NCBI RefSeq assembly: GCF_000378745.1
Contig: NZ_KB905273.1
Location: 1 to 64,000, forward strand
Length of the DNA: 64,000 bases
DNA from: Prevotella amnii DSM 23384 = JCM 14753
Lineage (GTDB): Bacteria > Bacteroidota > Bacteroidia > Bacteroidales > Bacteroidaceae
Direction: 5' to 3'
This document shows positions 38,042 through 46,338 of this stretch, in pieces (position 1 is the stretch's first letter; each line of letters starts with the position of its first letter). The notes under the pieces are model-generated. The model did not search any database, was not told the origin of the DNA, and worked only from the letters and a program-made list of their open reading frames with translations. Position numbers and translations under genes: made by a program.

Positions 38042-40033
38042 ATGAGACTTAATCTAAGTGAGGAGATTGTTTTAAATAGTGTTTCTGAAGACTTCTATCG
38101 CCCTAAAACAGCCGTAGACCGTTCTGAAATTACACGCTTTGAGAAGATATATACCGACATTTATCCATCTATAGCTGAAGGTACACGCTTTTTAGCTAAT
38201 AGTATTGCTACCCAGATTAAGAAAAAAGCATGCGAAGGCAAGTATTATGTGTTGGCAGCTGGTACAGGTTTATCTCTAACCCCAGTATATGAAGAGCTTA
38301 TTCGTTTACATAAAGAAGAAGGCCTTAGCTTTAAGAATGTGGTAGTGTTTAATGCTTATGAGTATTTTCCTCTTAACGAAAAAAGTAACTATAAGAGTAT
38401 TACTCAATTACGCAAAAAGTTTATAGACCACGTAGATATAGACCTACAAAATGTTTTTACACCTGATGGAACTATTCCTCAAGAACAAGTACAAGAGTCT
38501 TGTCGCTTGTATGAGCAACGCATAAAAACATTTGGTGGATTAGATGCAGCTCTTTTGGGTATAGGCCGTAGTGGTAATATTGCTTGTAATGAGCCAGGTT
38601 CAAGCTTAGCTTCTACCTCTCGCTTAATACTGCTTGATGCTTTATCACGTCAAGAAATGACTATGAGTTTCGGCTCTTTAGAATCAGTTCCCCCTTGTAG
38701 TATCACAATTGGAATAAAAACTATATTATCTGCAAAGAAAGTGTTTATTGCAGCATGGGGTGATGAGAAAGCAGGCATTATACAAGAGATGGTAGAAGGA
38801 TCTGTTACCGATAGCATACCAGCTTCTTTCCTTCAAACCCACGAGGGTGCATGTGTTGTAACCGATTTAGCTGGTGCTGCTCGTTTAACCCGTATTGTTC
38901 ATCCTTGGCTTGTAACATCTTGTAAGTGGACAGACAAGCTTACTCGTTCTGCCTTAGTTTGGCTTTGCGGTATTACCAAGAAACCTATTTTAAAACTCAC
39001 TAATAAAGACTATAACGAAAATGGTCTAAGCGAGCTGTTAGCTCTTTATGGTTCAGCCTACAATGCTAATATTAAAATTTTTAATGATCTTCAGCATACT
39101 ATCACAGGTTGGCCAGGAGGAAAGCCTAATGCAGACGACAGTAATCGTCCTGAACGTGCCAATCCTTATCCAAAACGTGTTATAGTATTCTCTCCACATC
39201 CTGATGATGATGTTATTTCTATGGGTGGAACACTTCGTCGTTTGGTACAACAGGGGCATGAGGTGCATGTGGCTTACGAAACATCTGGTAACATAGCAGT
39301 AGGTGATGAGGAAGTAACTCGCTTTATGCACTTTATAAACGGATTCAATCAGCTATTCAATAATGCTGGTGATGAGGTAATAAGAGGTAAGTATAAGGAG
39401 ATAAAAGAGTTTTTAAAAAATAAGAATCCTAATGATATCGACTCGGTAGATGTCCGCACTATTAAGGGCTTAATTCGTCGTTGTGAGGCACGTATGGCGT
39501 CCAGTTATAATGGCATTCCGCTTAGTCGTGTTCATTTTTTAGACCTACCTTTCTATGAGTCTGGCAAGATAGAGAAGCTCCCCATGAAAGAAGCTGATGT
39601 TAAAATAGTACAGAAACTATTACAAGAAGTGCAGCCACATCAGATATATGTAGCTGGCGATTTAGCAGATCCTCACGGCACTCATAGAAAGTGTACTAAT
39701 GCTGTTCTTGCTGCTTTAGACGAGGAGAAGAAAGCAAATGCTAAATGGTTAGACGACTGTCGTGTATGGATGTATCGTGGTGCATGGGCAGAATGGGAAA
39801 TAGAAAACATTGAGATGTGTGTACCTATGAGTCCTGAAGAGCTCCGTGCTAAACGAAATTCTATCTTACGCCATCAAAGTCAAATGGAAAGCGCACCTTT
39901 CTTAGGCAATGATGAACGTTTGTTTTGGCAGCGTGCAGAAGACCGTAACCGTGGCACAGCTGAGCTTTATGACAAATTAGGCTTAGCTTGTTATGAAGCT
40001 ATGGAGGCTTTTGTGCAATATCATTTACTATAA
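38042..40033 (+). CDS. NagB-like domain fused to PIG-L/LmbE deacetylase
   Basis: A 663-residue two-domain protein. Residues about 20-290 are NagB-like, but the catalytic positions are changed: D72 is Y106, D141 is S177 and H143 is N179, with only E184 (for E148) and the NEPGSS loop kept. Residues about 378-600 form a PIG-L/LmbE zinc deacetylase with HPDDD at 386-390 and DPHGTH at 543-548. This suggests a sugar-phosphate-binding, non-deaminating domain guiding a de-N-acetylase. The substrate could be an N-acetylglucosamine derivative (inference). Databases often name such proteins glucosamine-6-phosphate deaminase, which the residues do not support. GGAAG precedes the start by about 6 bases. 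Confidence 0.87.
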   Translation: MRLNLSEEIVLNSVSEDFYRPKTAVDRSEITRFEKIYTDIYPSIAEGTRFLANSIATQIKKKACEGKYYVLAAGTGLSLTPVYEELIRLHKEEGLSFKNVVVFNAYEYFPLNEKSNYKSITQLRKKFIDHVDIDLQNVFTPDGTIPQEQVQESCRLYEQRIKTFGGLDAALLGIGRSGNIACNEPGSSLASTSRLILLDALSRQEMTMSFGSLESVPPCSITIGIKTILSAKKVFIAAWGDEKAGIIQEMVEGSVTDSIPASFLQTHEGACVVTDLAGAARLTRIVHPWLVTSCKWTDKLTRSALVWLCGITKKPILKLTNKDYNENGLSELLALYGSAYNANIKIFNDLQHTITGWPGGKPNADDSNRPERANPYPKRVIVFSPHPDDDVISMGGTLRRLVQQGHEVHVAYETSGNIAVGDEEVTRFMHFINGFNQLFNNAGDEVIRGKYKEIKEFLKNKNPNDIDSVDVRTIKGLIRRCEARMASSYNGIPLSRVHFLDLPFYESGKIEKLPMKEADVKIVQKLLQEVQPHQIYVAGDLADPHGTHRKCTNAVLAALDEEKKANAKWLDDCRVWMYRGAWAEWEIENIEMCVPMSPEELRAKRNSILRHQSQMESAPFLGNDERLFWQRAEDRNRGTAELYDKLGLACYEAMEAFVQYHLL

Positions 40034-40055
40034 TAATTATCCTTATGATACTTAA

Positions 40056-40111
40056 AACACTATCTTTTTCCGATAAAAACATAATCTGCTTTTCATAAAA
40101 AGGATAGTGTT
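40056..40111 (+). terminator. Hairpin after the NagB/PIG-L gene
   Basis: AACACTATCTTTTT (40056-40069) and AAAAAGGATAGTGTT (to 40111) pair over at least nine bases plus an A/T extension, with a long loop. A probable terminator without a clear T-run. Confidence 0.45.
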
Positions 40112-40119
40112 CAGAATGA

Positions 40120-40182
40120 AAAATAAACTATTTTTGCGGTAATTTTAATTTATTTTTACTGCAAAAATAGTTTATTTTTATT
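40120..40182. repeat. AT-rich repeat copy B with 18-bp inverted arms
   Basis: AAAATAAACTATTTTTGC (40120-40137) and GCAAAAATAGTTTATTTT (40161-40178) are perfect inverted arms with a 23-base loop. Bases 40125-40182 align to copy A at 29698-29755. Confidence 0.5.
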
Positions 40183-40341
40183 TTTAATGATTAATCATTT
40201 ATTATTAAAACAATTATCGTTTACTAAATAAAAAGTATCTACTTAATATGATAATCTTTATAAAAAAAAAGTTTTAACTATTTTTTTTATATGATAAATG
40301 CCATAGTATATAGTTTTATGGGTAAAATAATTTAGTTTTAA

Positions 40342-40373
40342 TTTGTAATTTACATATATAATAGGTATATTTG
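40342..40373 (+). promoter_or_regulatory. Promoter of pnp
   Basis: TTTG (40342-40345), 20-base spacer, TATATTTG (40366-40373). Predicts a leader of about 120 bases. Confidence 0.75.
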
Positions 40374-40410
40374 CACGATTAATTTTTATAGCTTGATAAG
40401 TTGTAAGGTT

Positions 40411-40454
40411 GGGTTATATGGCATTTCTGCCTATTGTCTTTATCCTTATAACCC
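40411..40454 (+). promoter_or_regulatory. Leader hairpin upstream of pnp
   Basis: GGGTTATA (40411-40418) pairs with TATAACCC (40447-40454), and GGCA (40420-40423) with TGCC (40428-40431) inside. A candidate site for PNPase autoregulation, which is known for the E. coli pnp leader hairpin but not shown here. Confidence 0.4.
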
Positions 40455-40480
40455 TTCAGAGATATTGGTCAAAACGATAA
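40418..40480 (+). CDS. Possible 20-codon hydrophobic uORF in the pnp leader
   Basis: An ATG at 40418 opens a frame encoding MAFLPIVFILITLQRYWSKR, ending in TAA 18 bases before the pnp ATG. The peptide has a hydrophobic core and a basic tail, like a small membrane or leader peptide. The frame covers most of the leader hairpin, so translation would change folding. No ribosome-binding evidence; it may be chance. Confidence 0.25.
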   Translation: MAFLPIVFILITLQRYWSKR

Positions 40481-40498
40481 GATTTTTTTAAGATTTAG

Positions 40499-42754
40499 AT
40501 GAACGTAATTACGAAAACAATTCAATTAGCAGATGGTAGAACCATCTCTATTGAGACTGGAAAGGTTGCAAAACAAGCCGACGGTGCAGCCATGTTGCGT
40601 ATGGGCAACACTGTATTGTTGGCAACGGTTTGTGCAGCTAAAGAGGCAGTTCCAGGTACTGATTTTATGCCTTTACAAGTAGATTATCGCGAGCAGTATT
40701 CTGCCGCAGGTCGTTTTCCTGGTGGTTTCACCAAGAGAGAGGGTAAGGCTAATGATGATGAAATTTTAACTTCGCGCTTGGTGGACCGCGTTCTTCGTCC
40801 ACTATTTCCATCCGATTACCATACAGAGGTATATGTACAGATAATGTTATTATCAGCAGATGGTGTTGATCAGCCTGATGCTTTAGCTGGTTTTGCAGCT
40901 TCTGCAGCTCTTGCAGCTTCTACCATTCCTATTGAATATCCTATTTCCGAAGTACGAGTAGCACGTATTAAGGGTGAATATATTATCAATCCTACATTTG
41001 ACCAGATGAAAGAAGCCGATATGGATATCATGGTAGGTGCAACAAAAGATAATATTATGATGGTAGAAGGCGAGATGGACGAGGTATCTGAGCAGGAGCT
41101 TATTGGGGCATTAAAAGCTGCTCATGAAGCCATTAAGCCTATGTGTGAGCTTCAGGAAGAGCTGTCTAAGGAATGTGGCACTGATGTTAAGCGTGAATAT
41201 TGCGACGAGGTAAACGACGATGAGCTTCGTGAGCAAGTTCGCAAAGAGACATATAATGCTTGCTATGCTCAAGCACAGAGTGGTGATGACGACAAACATC
41301 ATCGCGAAGAGGTATATAGCCAGATTAAGGCAGACTTTATTGAGAAATATGATGCTGCCCATGAAGATCTCACAGCTGATGAGTTAGCCGAAAAGCATGA
41401 AATGATAGAACGTTATTATGCTGATGTAGAGCGTGATACTATGCGTCGTAGTGTGCTTGATACAGGTAAGCGTATGGACGGTAGAGCTACCGATGAGATT
41501 CGTCATATATGGTGTGAGGTAGATGCTTTGCCTATGCCTCATGGTAGTGCTATTTTCCAACGTGGCGAAACAATGTCGCTTTCCACTTGCACCTTAGGTA
41601 CTAAAATGGACGAAAAAATGGTAGATAATGTTTTAGAAAAGAGTTATCAACGCTTTTTACTTCATTACAATTTTCCTCCTTTCTCTACAGGTGAAGCTAA
41701 GGCGCAACGTGGTGTAGGTAGGCGTGAGATAGGTCATGGACACTTGGCATGGCGTGCTTTGAAAAACCAGATTCCTACAGATTTCCCATATACGGTACGC
41801 TTAGTAAGTCAGATTTTAGAATCTAATGGCTCTTCATCTATGGCTACTGTATGTGCAGGCACTTTGGCTTTATTCGATGCAGGTGTACCTATGAAAAAGC
41901 CAGTATCAGGTATAGCTATGGGATTAATTAAAAATCCTGGTGAGGATAAGTATGCTATTCTAAGCGATATTCTTGGTGATGAGGATCACTTAGGCGACAT
42001 GGATTTTAAGACAACAGGCACAAGAGATGGTATTACAGCTACCCAGATGGATATTAAGTGTGATGGTTTGTCGTATGAAATTTTAGAAAAGGCATTGATG
42101 CAAGCTAAGGCAGGTCGTGAATATATTCTCGGAAAGATGATGGAAACGATGCCTGCTCCCCGTTCAGAAATGAAACCACAAGTACCACGCATCGAGCAAC
42201 TCTTTATCCCTAAAGAGTTTATCGGAGCTATTATTGGGCCTGGAGGTAAAATTATTCAGCAGATGCAGGAAGATACAGGTGCAACTATCACTATAGAAGA
42301 GATTGATAATCAGGGTAAGATTTCCATTTCAGCACCAAACAAAGAGTCTATTGATGCTGCCTTAAGCAAGATTAAATCTATTGTTGCCGTTCCTGAAATA
42401 GGTGAGGTTTATGAAGGGGTTGTTCGCTCTATCATGCCATATGGCTGCTTTGTAGAAATCATGCCTGGCAAAGATGGCTTATTACATATTTCAGAAATCG
42501 ACTGGAAGCGTCTTGAAACAGTGGAAGAAGCTGGCATCAAAGAAGGCGATAAGATAAAGGTAAAATTATTAGAGATAGATCAAAAGACTGGTAAATATAA
42601 GCTTTCGCATAGAGTGCTTTTAGAGAAACCAGAAGGTTATGTAGAGCCTCAACGTCGTCCTCGTGGCGATCGTCGTCCTCGTCGTGATGGCGATTATAGG
42701 GGTGAAGATCGTCGTCCTCGTCGTGAAAACAACTATGATACTGTAAGCGATTAA
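40499..42754 (+). CDS. pnp: Polyribonucleotide nucleotidyltransferase (PNPase)
   Basis: 3'-5' phosphorolytic exoribonuclease of RNA turnover. Two RNase PH domains (first from about 10, [11 protein letters not shown] near 75; second from about 320, [14 protein letters not shown]) flank a helical linker. The KH domain has [17 protein letters not shown] (near 580) and an S1 domain follows ([19 protein letters not shown], about 640). The last 38 residues (714-751) form a tail with about 12 arginines in RRPR-type repeats, absent from E. coli PNPase. The protein is 751 residues long. It has its own promoter, an unusual leader, and a strong terminator after it. Confidence 0.96.
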   Translation: MNVITKTIQLADGRTISIETGKVAKQADGAAMLRMGNTVLLATVCAAKEAVPGTDFMPLQVDYREQYSAAGRFPGGFTKREGKANDDEILTSRLVDRVLRPLFPSDYHTEVYVQIMLLSADGVDQPDALAGFAASAALAASTIPIEYPISEVRVARIKGEYIINPTFDQMKEADMDIMVGATKDNIMMVEGEMDEVSEQELIGALKAAHEAIKPMCELQEELSKECGTDVKREYCDEVNDDELREQVRKETYNACYAQAQSGDDDKHHREEVYSQIKADFIEKYDAAHEDLTADELAEKHEMIERYYADVERDTMRRSVLDTGKRMDGRATDEIRHIWCEVDALPMPHGSAIFQRGETMSLSTCTLGTKMDEKMVDNVLEKSYQRFLLHYNFPPFSTGEAKAQRGVGRREIGHGHLAWRALKNQIPTDFPYTVRLVSQILESNGSSSMATVCAGTLALFDAGVPMKKPVSGIAMGLIKNPGEDKYAILSDILGDEDHLGDMDFKTTGTRDGITATQMDIKCDGLSYEILEKALMQAKAGREYILGKMMETMPAPRSEMKPQVPRIEQLFIPKEFIGAIIGPGGKIIQQMQEDTGATITIEEIDNQGKISISAPNKESIDAALSKIKSIVAVPEIGEVYEGVVRSIMPYGCFVEIMPGKDGLLHISEIDWKRLETVEEAGIKEGDKIKVKLLEIDQKTGKYKLSHRVLLEKPEGYVEPQRRPRGDRRPRRDGDYRGEDRRPRRENNYDTVSD
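42668..42726 (+). repeat. In-frame direct repeat in the pnp tail
   Basis: GATCGTCGTCCTCGTCGTGA occurs at 42668-42687 and again at 42707-42726, a 39-base period (13 codons) that repeats the DRRPRR segment. A partial third unit lies just upstream at 42651-42670. Confidence 0.85.
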
Positions 42755-42793
42755 TATAAGTTATTAACGATTATATATAATCATATATATTAT

Positions 42794-42833
42794 AGCCCTT
42801 ATTGTTAATTATCTACAATAAGGGCTGTTTTTT
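42794..42833 (+). terminator. Terminator of pnp
   Basis: AGCCCTTATTGT (42794-42805) and ACAATAAGGGCT (42815-42826) form a perfect 12-bp stem, then G and six T residues. Confidence 0.9.
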
Positions 42834-42867
42834 GTTCTACCTTGATAATATATTATTTTTTTTTACT

Positions 42868-42875
42868 TATATTTG
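42868..42875 (+). promoter_or_regulatory. -7 element for the NlpE-like lipoprotein gene
   Basis: TATATTTG, 68 bases before the ATG. The -33 area is a T-run without a clear TTTG. Confidence 0.5.
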
Positions 42876-42943
42876 CGCCTGTTTAAAGGGGGTTATTTCT
42901 CTTTTAATGAATAAAATATTATGTAAATTTAAAGAACAGTTTT

Positions 42944-43408
42944 ATGAAGAAAGTATTATTTATTATGGCTATATGCACAGCAATGGTAGCTTGTAAGAAT
43001 GGTAAGACAACATCTAATGCAACATCATCTGATTCTACTGCAAAAGATAGTACCCTAACAGCAGCAGATTCTGTAGTATTTGAGGGTATGACACCAGCTG
43101 CCGATTGTGCAGGCGTTAAATATCATTTATCTTTAGCTACCGACTCTACTAACGGTTTCTCTGCCACAGAAAGTTATATGGAGAGCGATACTAAAGCTAA
43201 GTCTACCCAGAACTACCATGGCAAGTATGATGTTGTAAAAAAGAAAGTAAATGGTAAGGAAAATACTTACTACACCTTTGAGCTTGGCAAGGGTAATAAA
43301 GTAAATTTCTTAGTATCTAACGATTCTACACTTCGTATGGTAAATGCCGACTTTGAAGAGGCTGTTGCAACAAAAGGACTGAGCTACGATCTAAAAATGA
43401 AGAAGTAA
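42944..43408 (+). CDS. NlpE-like lipoprotein
   Basis: A 154-residue lipoprotein. The signal peptide ends in MVAC, giving lipidated C17, followed by a Ser/Thr-rich linker (18-45). The rest resembles the N-terminal domain of NlpE, the copper and surface-sensing lipoprotein: the region MTPAADCAGVKYHLSL corresponds to the NlpE stretch that normally holds a CxxC pair. Here the first Cys is replaced by Ala, so only one Cys remains. Residues near 86-100 (SYMESDTKAKSTQNYHGKY) continue the barrel. It has its own promoter and terminator. Function beyond envelope location is inference. Confidence 0.7.
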   Translation: MKKVLFIMAICTAMVACKNGKTTSNATSSDSTAKDSTLTAADSVVFEGMTPAADCAGVKYHLSLATDSTNGFSATESYMESDTKAKSTQNYHGKYDVVKKKVNGKENTYYTFELGKGNKVNFLVSNDSTLRMVNADFEEAVATKGLSYDLKMKK

Positions 43409-43447
43409 ATAATATATAGTTATTTATTAATATTTTTAATAATTATG

Positions 43448-43475
43448 AGGCTTACTCTAACGGGTAAGCCTTTAT
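43448..43475 (+). terminator. Terminator after the NlpE-like gene
   Basis: AGGCTTAC (43448-43455) and GTAAGCCT (43464-43471) with an 8-base loop, followed by TTATTG. Confidence 0.7.
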
Positions 43476-43525
43476 TGTTATATTACTTTCACTTATTATA
43501 TGTGGAATAACTATAAAAAAATGTG

Positions 43526-43533
43526 TACTTTTG
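43526..43533 (+). promoter_or_regulatory. -7 element for the SpmA-SpmB fusion gene
   Basis: TACTTTTG, 54 bases before the ATG. No clear -33 box. Confidence 0.45.
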
Positions 43534-43586
43534 TTGCTGATTTTTATAATTAGCTACAATTATGTATTGTTGCAAAAAATAGCATT

Positions 43587-44813
43587 ATGGTTCTTAACTA
43601 TATTTGGATAGCATTTTTCCTCATTGCATTTATCTTTGGGATAATCTCTCTTCTACTTGGTGATGCTACAATCTTTGAGAAAATAGTCGGTGCTACTTTC
43701 GATTCTTCGAAGACAGGCTTTGAAATTTCTCTTGGTTTAACAGGCGTTTTAGCCTTGTGGCTGGGTATTATGAAAATAGGTGAACAAGCTGGTATCGTTA
43801 ATGTCTTGGCACGAATACTAAGCCCATTTTTTTCTAAACTCTTCCCTGACATTCCAAAGAATCACCCTGTCATGGGTTCTATTTTTCTTAATATAGCCTC
43901 TAATATGTTAGGTTTGGATAATGCCGCAACACCAACAGGGCTTAAAGCAATGGCTCAGATGCAAGAACTTAACCCAAAGAAAGACACTGCCACCAATTCT
44001 ATGATAATGTTTCTGGTGCTAAACACCTCTGGGCTTACCATTATACCTACCACCATACTTGCTTTTCGTAGTACTTATGGAGCATCTCAGCCCACAGATG
44101 TGTTTATCCCTATCCTTTTAGCTACTACTGTTGCTACCGTTGCTGGTATTATTTTTACTGCCCTTTGGCAACGTATCAACTTATTACAACCCACACTTTT
44201 ATTTGGCTTAGCATGCTTGATAGGGTTTGTAGGGTTTGTTATCTGGGGCTTTGGCAAGATGGATAAAGATACTATGGCGTCTGTAACGTCAATAACTTCT
44301 AATCTTATTTTAATGTCCGTCATAGTACTCTTCATTATAGCAGGTCTAATAAAAAAGATTAATGTATATGACGCCTTTATAGAGGGAGCTAAAGAAGGTT
44401 TTCATACTGCAGTACGAATAATTCCATACCTAATAGCTATACTTGTTGCCGTAGGTGTGTTTCGTGCATCAGGAGCTATGGACGTACTTATAAAAGCTGT
44501 AAAATATATAGTAGAAATGTGCGGTATAAACGCCGATTTTGTAGGAGCTTTACCAACAGCACTTATGAAACCTCTATCAGGGAGTGGTGCTCGTGGACTT
44601 ATGGTAGAAGCTATGAAGACCTATGGGGCTGATTCTTTTATAGGACGACTATCATGCGTCTTCCAAGGTTCTACAGATACTACTTTCTATATCTTAGCTG
44701 TATACTTTGGCAGTGTCAGCATAAAATATACTCGGCATGCTGTTGCTTGTGGCTTACTTGCCGATATTTTGGGTGTTATCGCTGCAATTATCGTATGCTA
44801 CCTCTTCTTTTAA
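43587..44813 (+). CDS. SpmA-SpmB fused nucleoside-recognition (Gate) membrane protein
   Basis: A 408-residue inner-membrane protein with about ten hydrophobic segments. The N-terminal half resembles SpmA (GLTGVLALWLGIMKIGEQAG, then NMLGLDNAATPTGLKAM) and the C-terminal half SpmB (PTALMKPLSGSGARGLMVEAM and SCVFQGSTDTTFYILAVYFG). Bacilli encode the halves separately and need them for spore maturation; this organism does not sporulate, so the fused form must have another transport or envelope role, not established. The next gene, a flippase, starts 39 bases on. Confidence 0.85.
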   Translation: MVLNYIWIAFFLIAFIFGIISLLLGDATIFEKIVGATFDSSKTGFEISLGLTGVLALWLGIMKIGEQAGIVNVLARILSPFFSKLFPDIPKNHPVMGSIFLNIASNMLGLDNAATPTGLKAMAQMQELNPKKDTATNSMIMFLVLNTSGLTIIPTTILAFRSTYGASQPTDVFIPILLATTVATVAGIIFTALWQRINLLQPTLLFGLACLIGFVGFVIWGFGKMDKDTMASVTSITSNLILMSVIVLFIIAGLIKKINVYDAFIEGAKEGFHTAVRIIPYLIAILVAVGVFRASGAMDVLIKAVKYIVEMCGINADFVGALPTALMKPLSGSGARGLMVEAMKTYGADSFIGRLSCVFQGSTDTTFYILAVYFGSVSIKYTRHAVACGLLADILGVIAAIIVCYLFF

Positions 44814-44852
44814 AATAGACGTTTTTTATAATTATATAATAAGTACAAAACA

Positions 44853-46313
44853 ATGGCAAACTTAAAATCATTAGCAAAAGATACGGCAATTTATGGTGTT
44901 AGTAGTATCGTTGGACGATTTCTTAATTATCTTTTAGTGCCTCTTTACACTGCTAAGATTAGTGCTGAAAGCGGAGGATATGGTGTTATTACTAATATAT
45001 ATGCCTACACAAGCGTACTATTAGTAATACTTACATATGGTATGGAAACTACCTTCTTTCGTTATGCTAATAAGACTGACGAAAATTCTAAACAGATATA
45101 CGCTACCACATTATCAATGGTAGGAATATCATCTTTACTTTTTATTATTATTATATTTGCTTTTCTTAGTCCTATATCTCACTTTATGGGGTACGCAGAA
45201 CACCCCTCGTTTGTATGGGTTATGTTTGTTACTGTAGCCATAGATGCTTTTCAATGTATTCCTTTTGCTTACCTGAGATATAAGAAAAGACCATTAAAGT
45301 TTGCCGGACTAAAACTCCTTTTTATAGCACTTAACATAGTTTTAAACCTAACTTATTATCTTTTCCTTGGCGGGCACGATGTAGGATATGCTTTCTATAT
45401 CAATTTGTTTTGCACTGCATCAATAACGCTTTTCTTTTGGAAAGAGCTTAAAGAAGGATTCTTCTCAGGAGTTAAACTATTAGATATAAAGCTCATCAAA
45501 AAGATGTTGAGCTATTCATGGCCTATACTTGTCTTAGGTATTGCGGGTATGATGAATCAGAATGCAGGACCAATACTTTTCCCTAAATTATATCATGCTG
45601 CTGATGCACATAAGCAATTAGGTATTTTTGGAGCTTCTGTAAAGATAGCAATGATTATGTCTATGATAATGCAGGCTTTCAGATATGCTTACGAACCATT
45701 TGTCTTTGGTAAAGCTAAAGACAAGGATAGCAAACAAACCTATGGACAAGCTATGAAATATTATATCATATTTACCCTCTTAGCTTTCTTGGTAGTAATG
45801 GGATACATGAATATTTTACAGCATCTTATTGCTAAAGACTATCGTGAAGGATTAAAGGTTGTACCTATTGTAATGATGGGAAGTATTATGACGGGAGCTT
45901 TCTTTAATCTTAGTTTTTGGTATAAACTTATAGATAAAACTATTTGGGGGGTATACCTTTCTGGTATAGGGTGTATCGTTATTATTAGCATAAACATTAT
46001 TTTTGTACCTAAATATGGATATATGGCATGCGCATGGGCAGGACTTACTGGTAACGCCGTTGCTATGATCTTATCATATATATCAGGACAGAAATATTAT
46101 CCCATAAACTATCCTCTAAAAAGTATTTTTACTTATTTTGTAATTGCGTTAATTTTCTTTACAGGAATAACCTATTCTAATGAGTTTTTATCAGCACCTT
46201 TTGCCTTTATAGCTAATACAATAATAATATTATTGTTTATAGCACATATCATGTACCATGATATGCCTAAAGGAGCTATACAAAAAATTAAACATAAATT
46301 CCACCTTTTTTAA
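44853..46313 (+). CDS. Polysaccharide flippase (MOP/Wzx-like)
   Basis: A 486-residue inner-membrane protein with about 12-14 hydrophobic segments, typical of the polysaccharide-biosynthesis branch of the MOP superfamily that flips lipid-linked glycans. Marks are the N-terminal KDTAIYGVSSIVGRFLNYLL and a conserved LVPLYTAKIS. No glycosyltransferase genes lie next to it, so the substrate is unknown. The S46 peptidase gene starts 25 bases after it. Confidence 0.85.
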   Translation: MANLKSLAKDTAIYGVSSIVGRFLNYLLVPLYTAKISAESGGYGVITNIYAYTSVLLVILTYGMETTFFRYANKTDENSKQIYATTLSMVGISSLLFIIIIFAFLSPISHFMGYAEHPSFVWVMFVTVAIDAFQCIPFAYLRYKKRPLKFAGLKLLFIALNIVLNLTYYLFLGGHDVGYAFYINLFCTASITLFFWKELKEGFFSGVKLLDIKLIKKMLSYSWPILVLGIAGMMNQNAGPILFPKLYHAADAHKQLGIFGASVKIAMIMSMIMQAFRYAYEPFVFGKAKDKDSKQTYGQAMKYYIIFTLLAFLVVMGYMNILQHLIAKDYREGLKVVPIVMMGSIMTGAFFNLSFWYKLIDKTIWGVYLSGIGCIVIISINIIFVPKYGYMACAWAGLTGNAVAMILSYISGQKYYPINYPLKSIFTYFVIALIFFTGITYSNEFLSAPFAFIANTIIILLFIAHIMYHDMPKGAIQKIKHKFHLF

Positions 46314-46338
46314 ATCAATAAAATTAATTAAAGTGTAT

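Larger units (their letters stand above)
40034..40498. other. Intergenic region and pnp leader
   Basis: 465 bases holding a hairpin terminator (40056-40111), an AT-rich repeat (40120-40182), a consensus promoter (40342-40373), and a leader with a hairpin and a 20-codon open frame (40411-40480). Confidence 0.6.

Noticed and set aside
42651..42726. Repeated DNA that might be a CRISPR-like or tandem array
   Set aside because: The repeats are in frame and encode the arginine-rich PNPase tail.
42802..42996. Plus-strand open frame of 64 codons before the NlpE-like gene
   Set aside because: It runs through the pnp terminator and overlaps the lipoprotein signal peptide in another frame.
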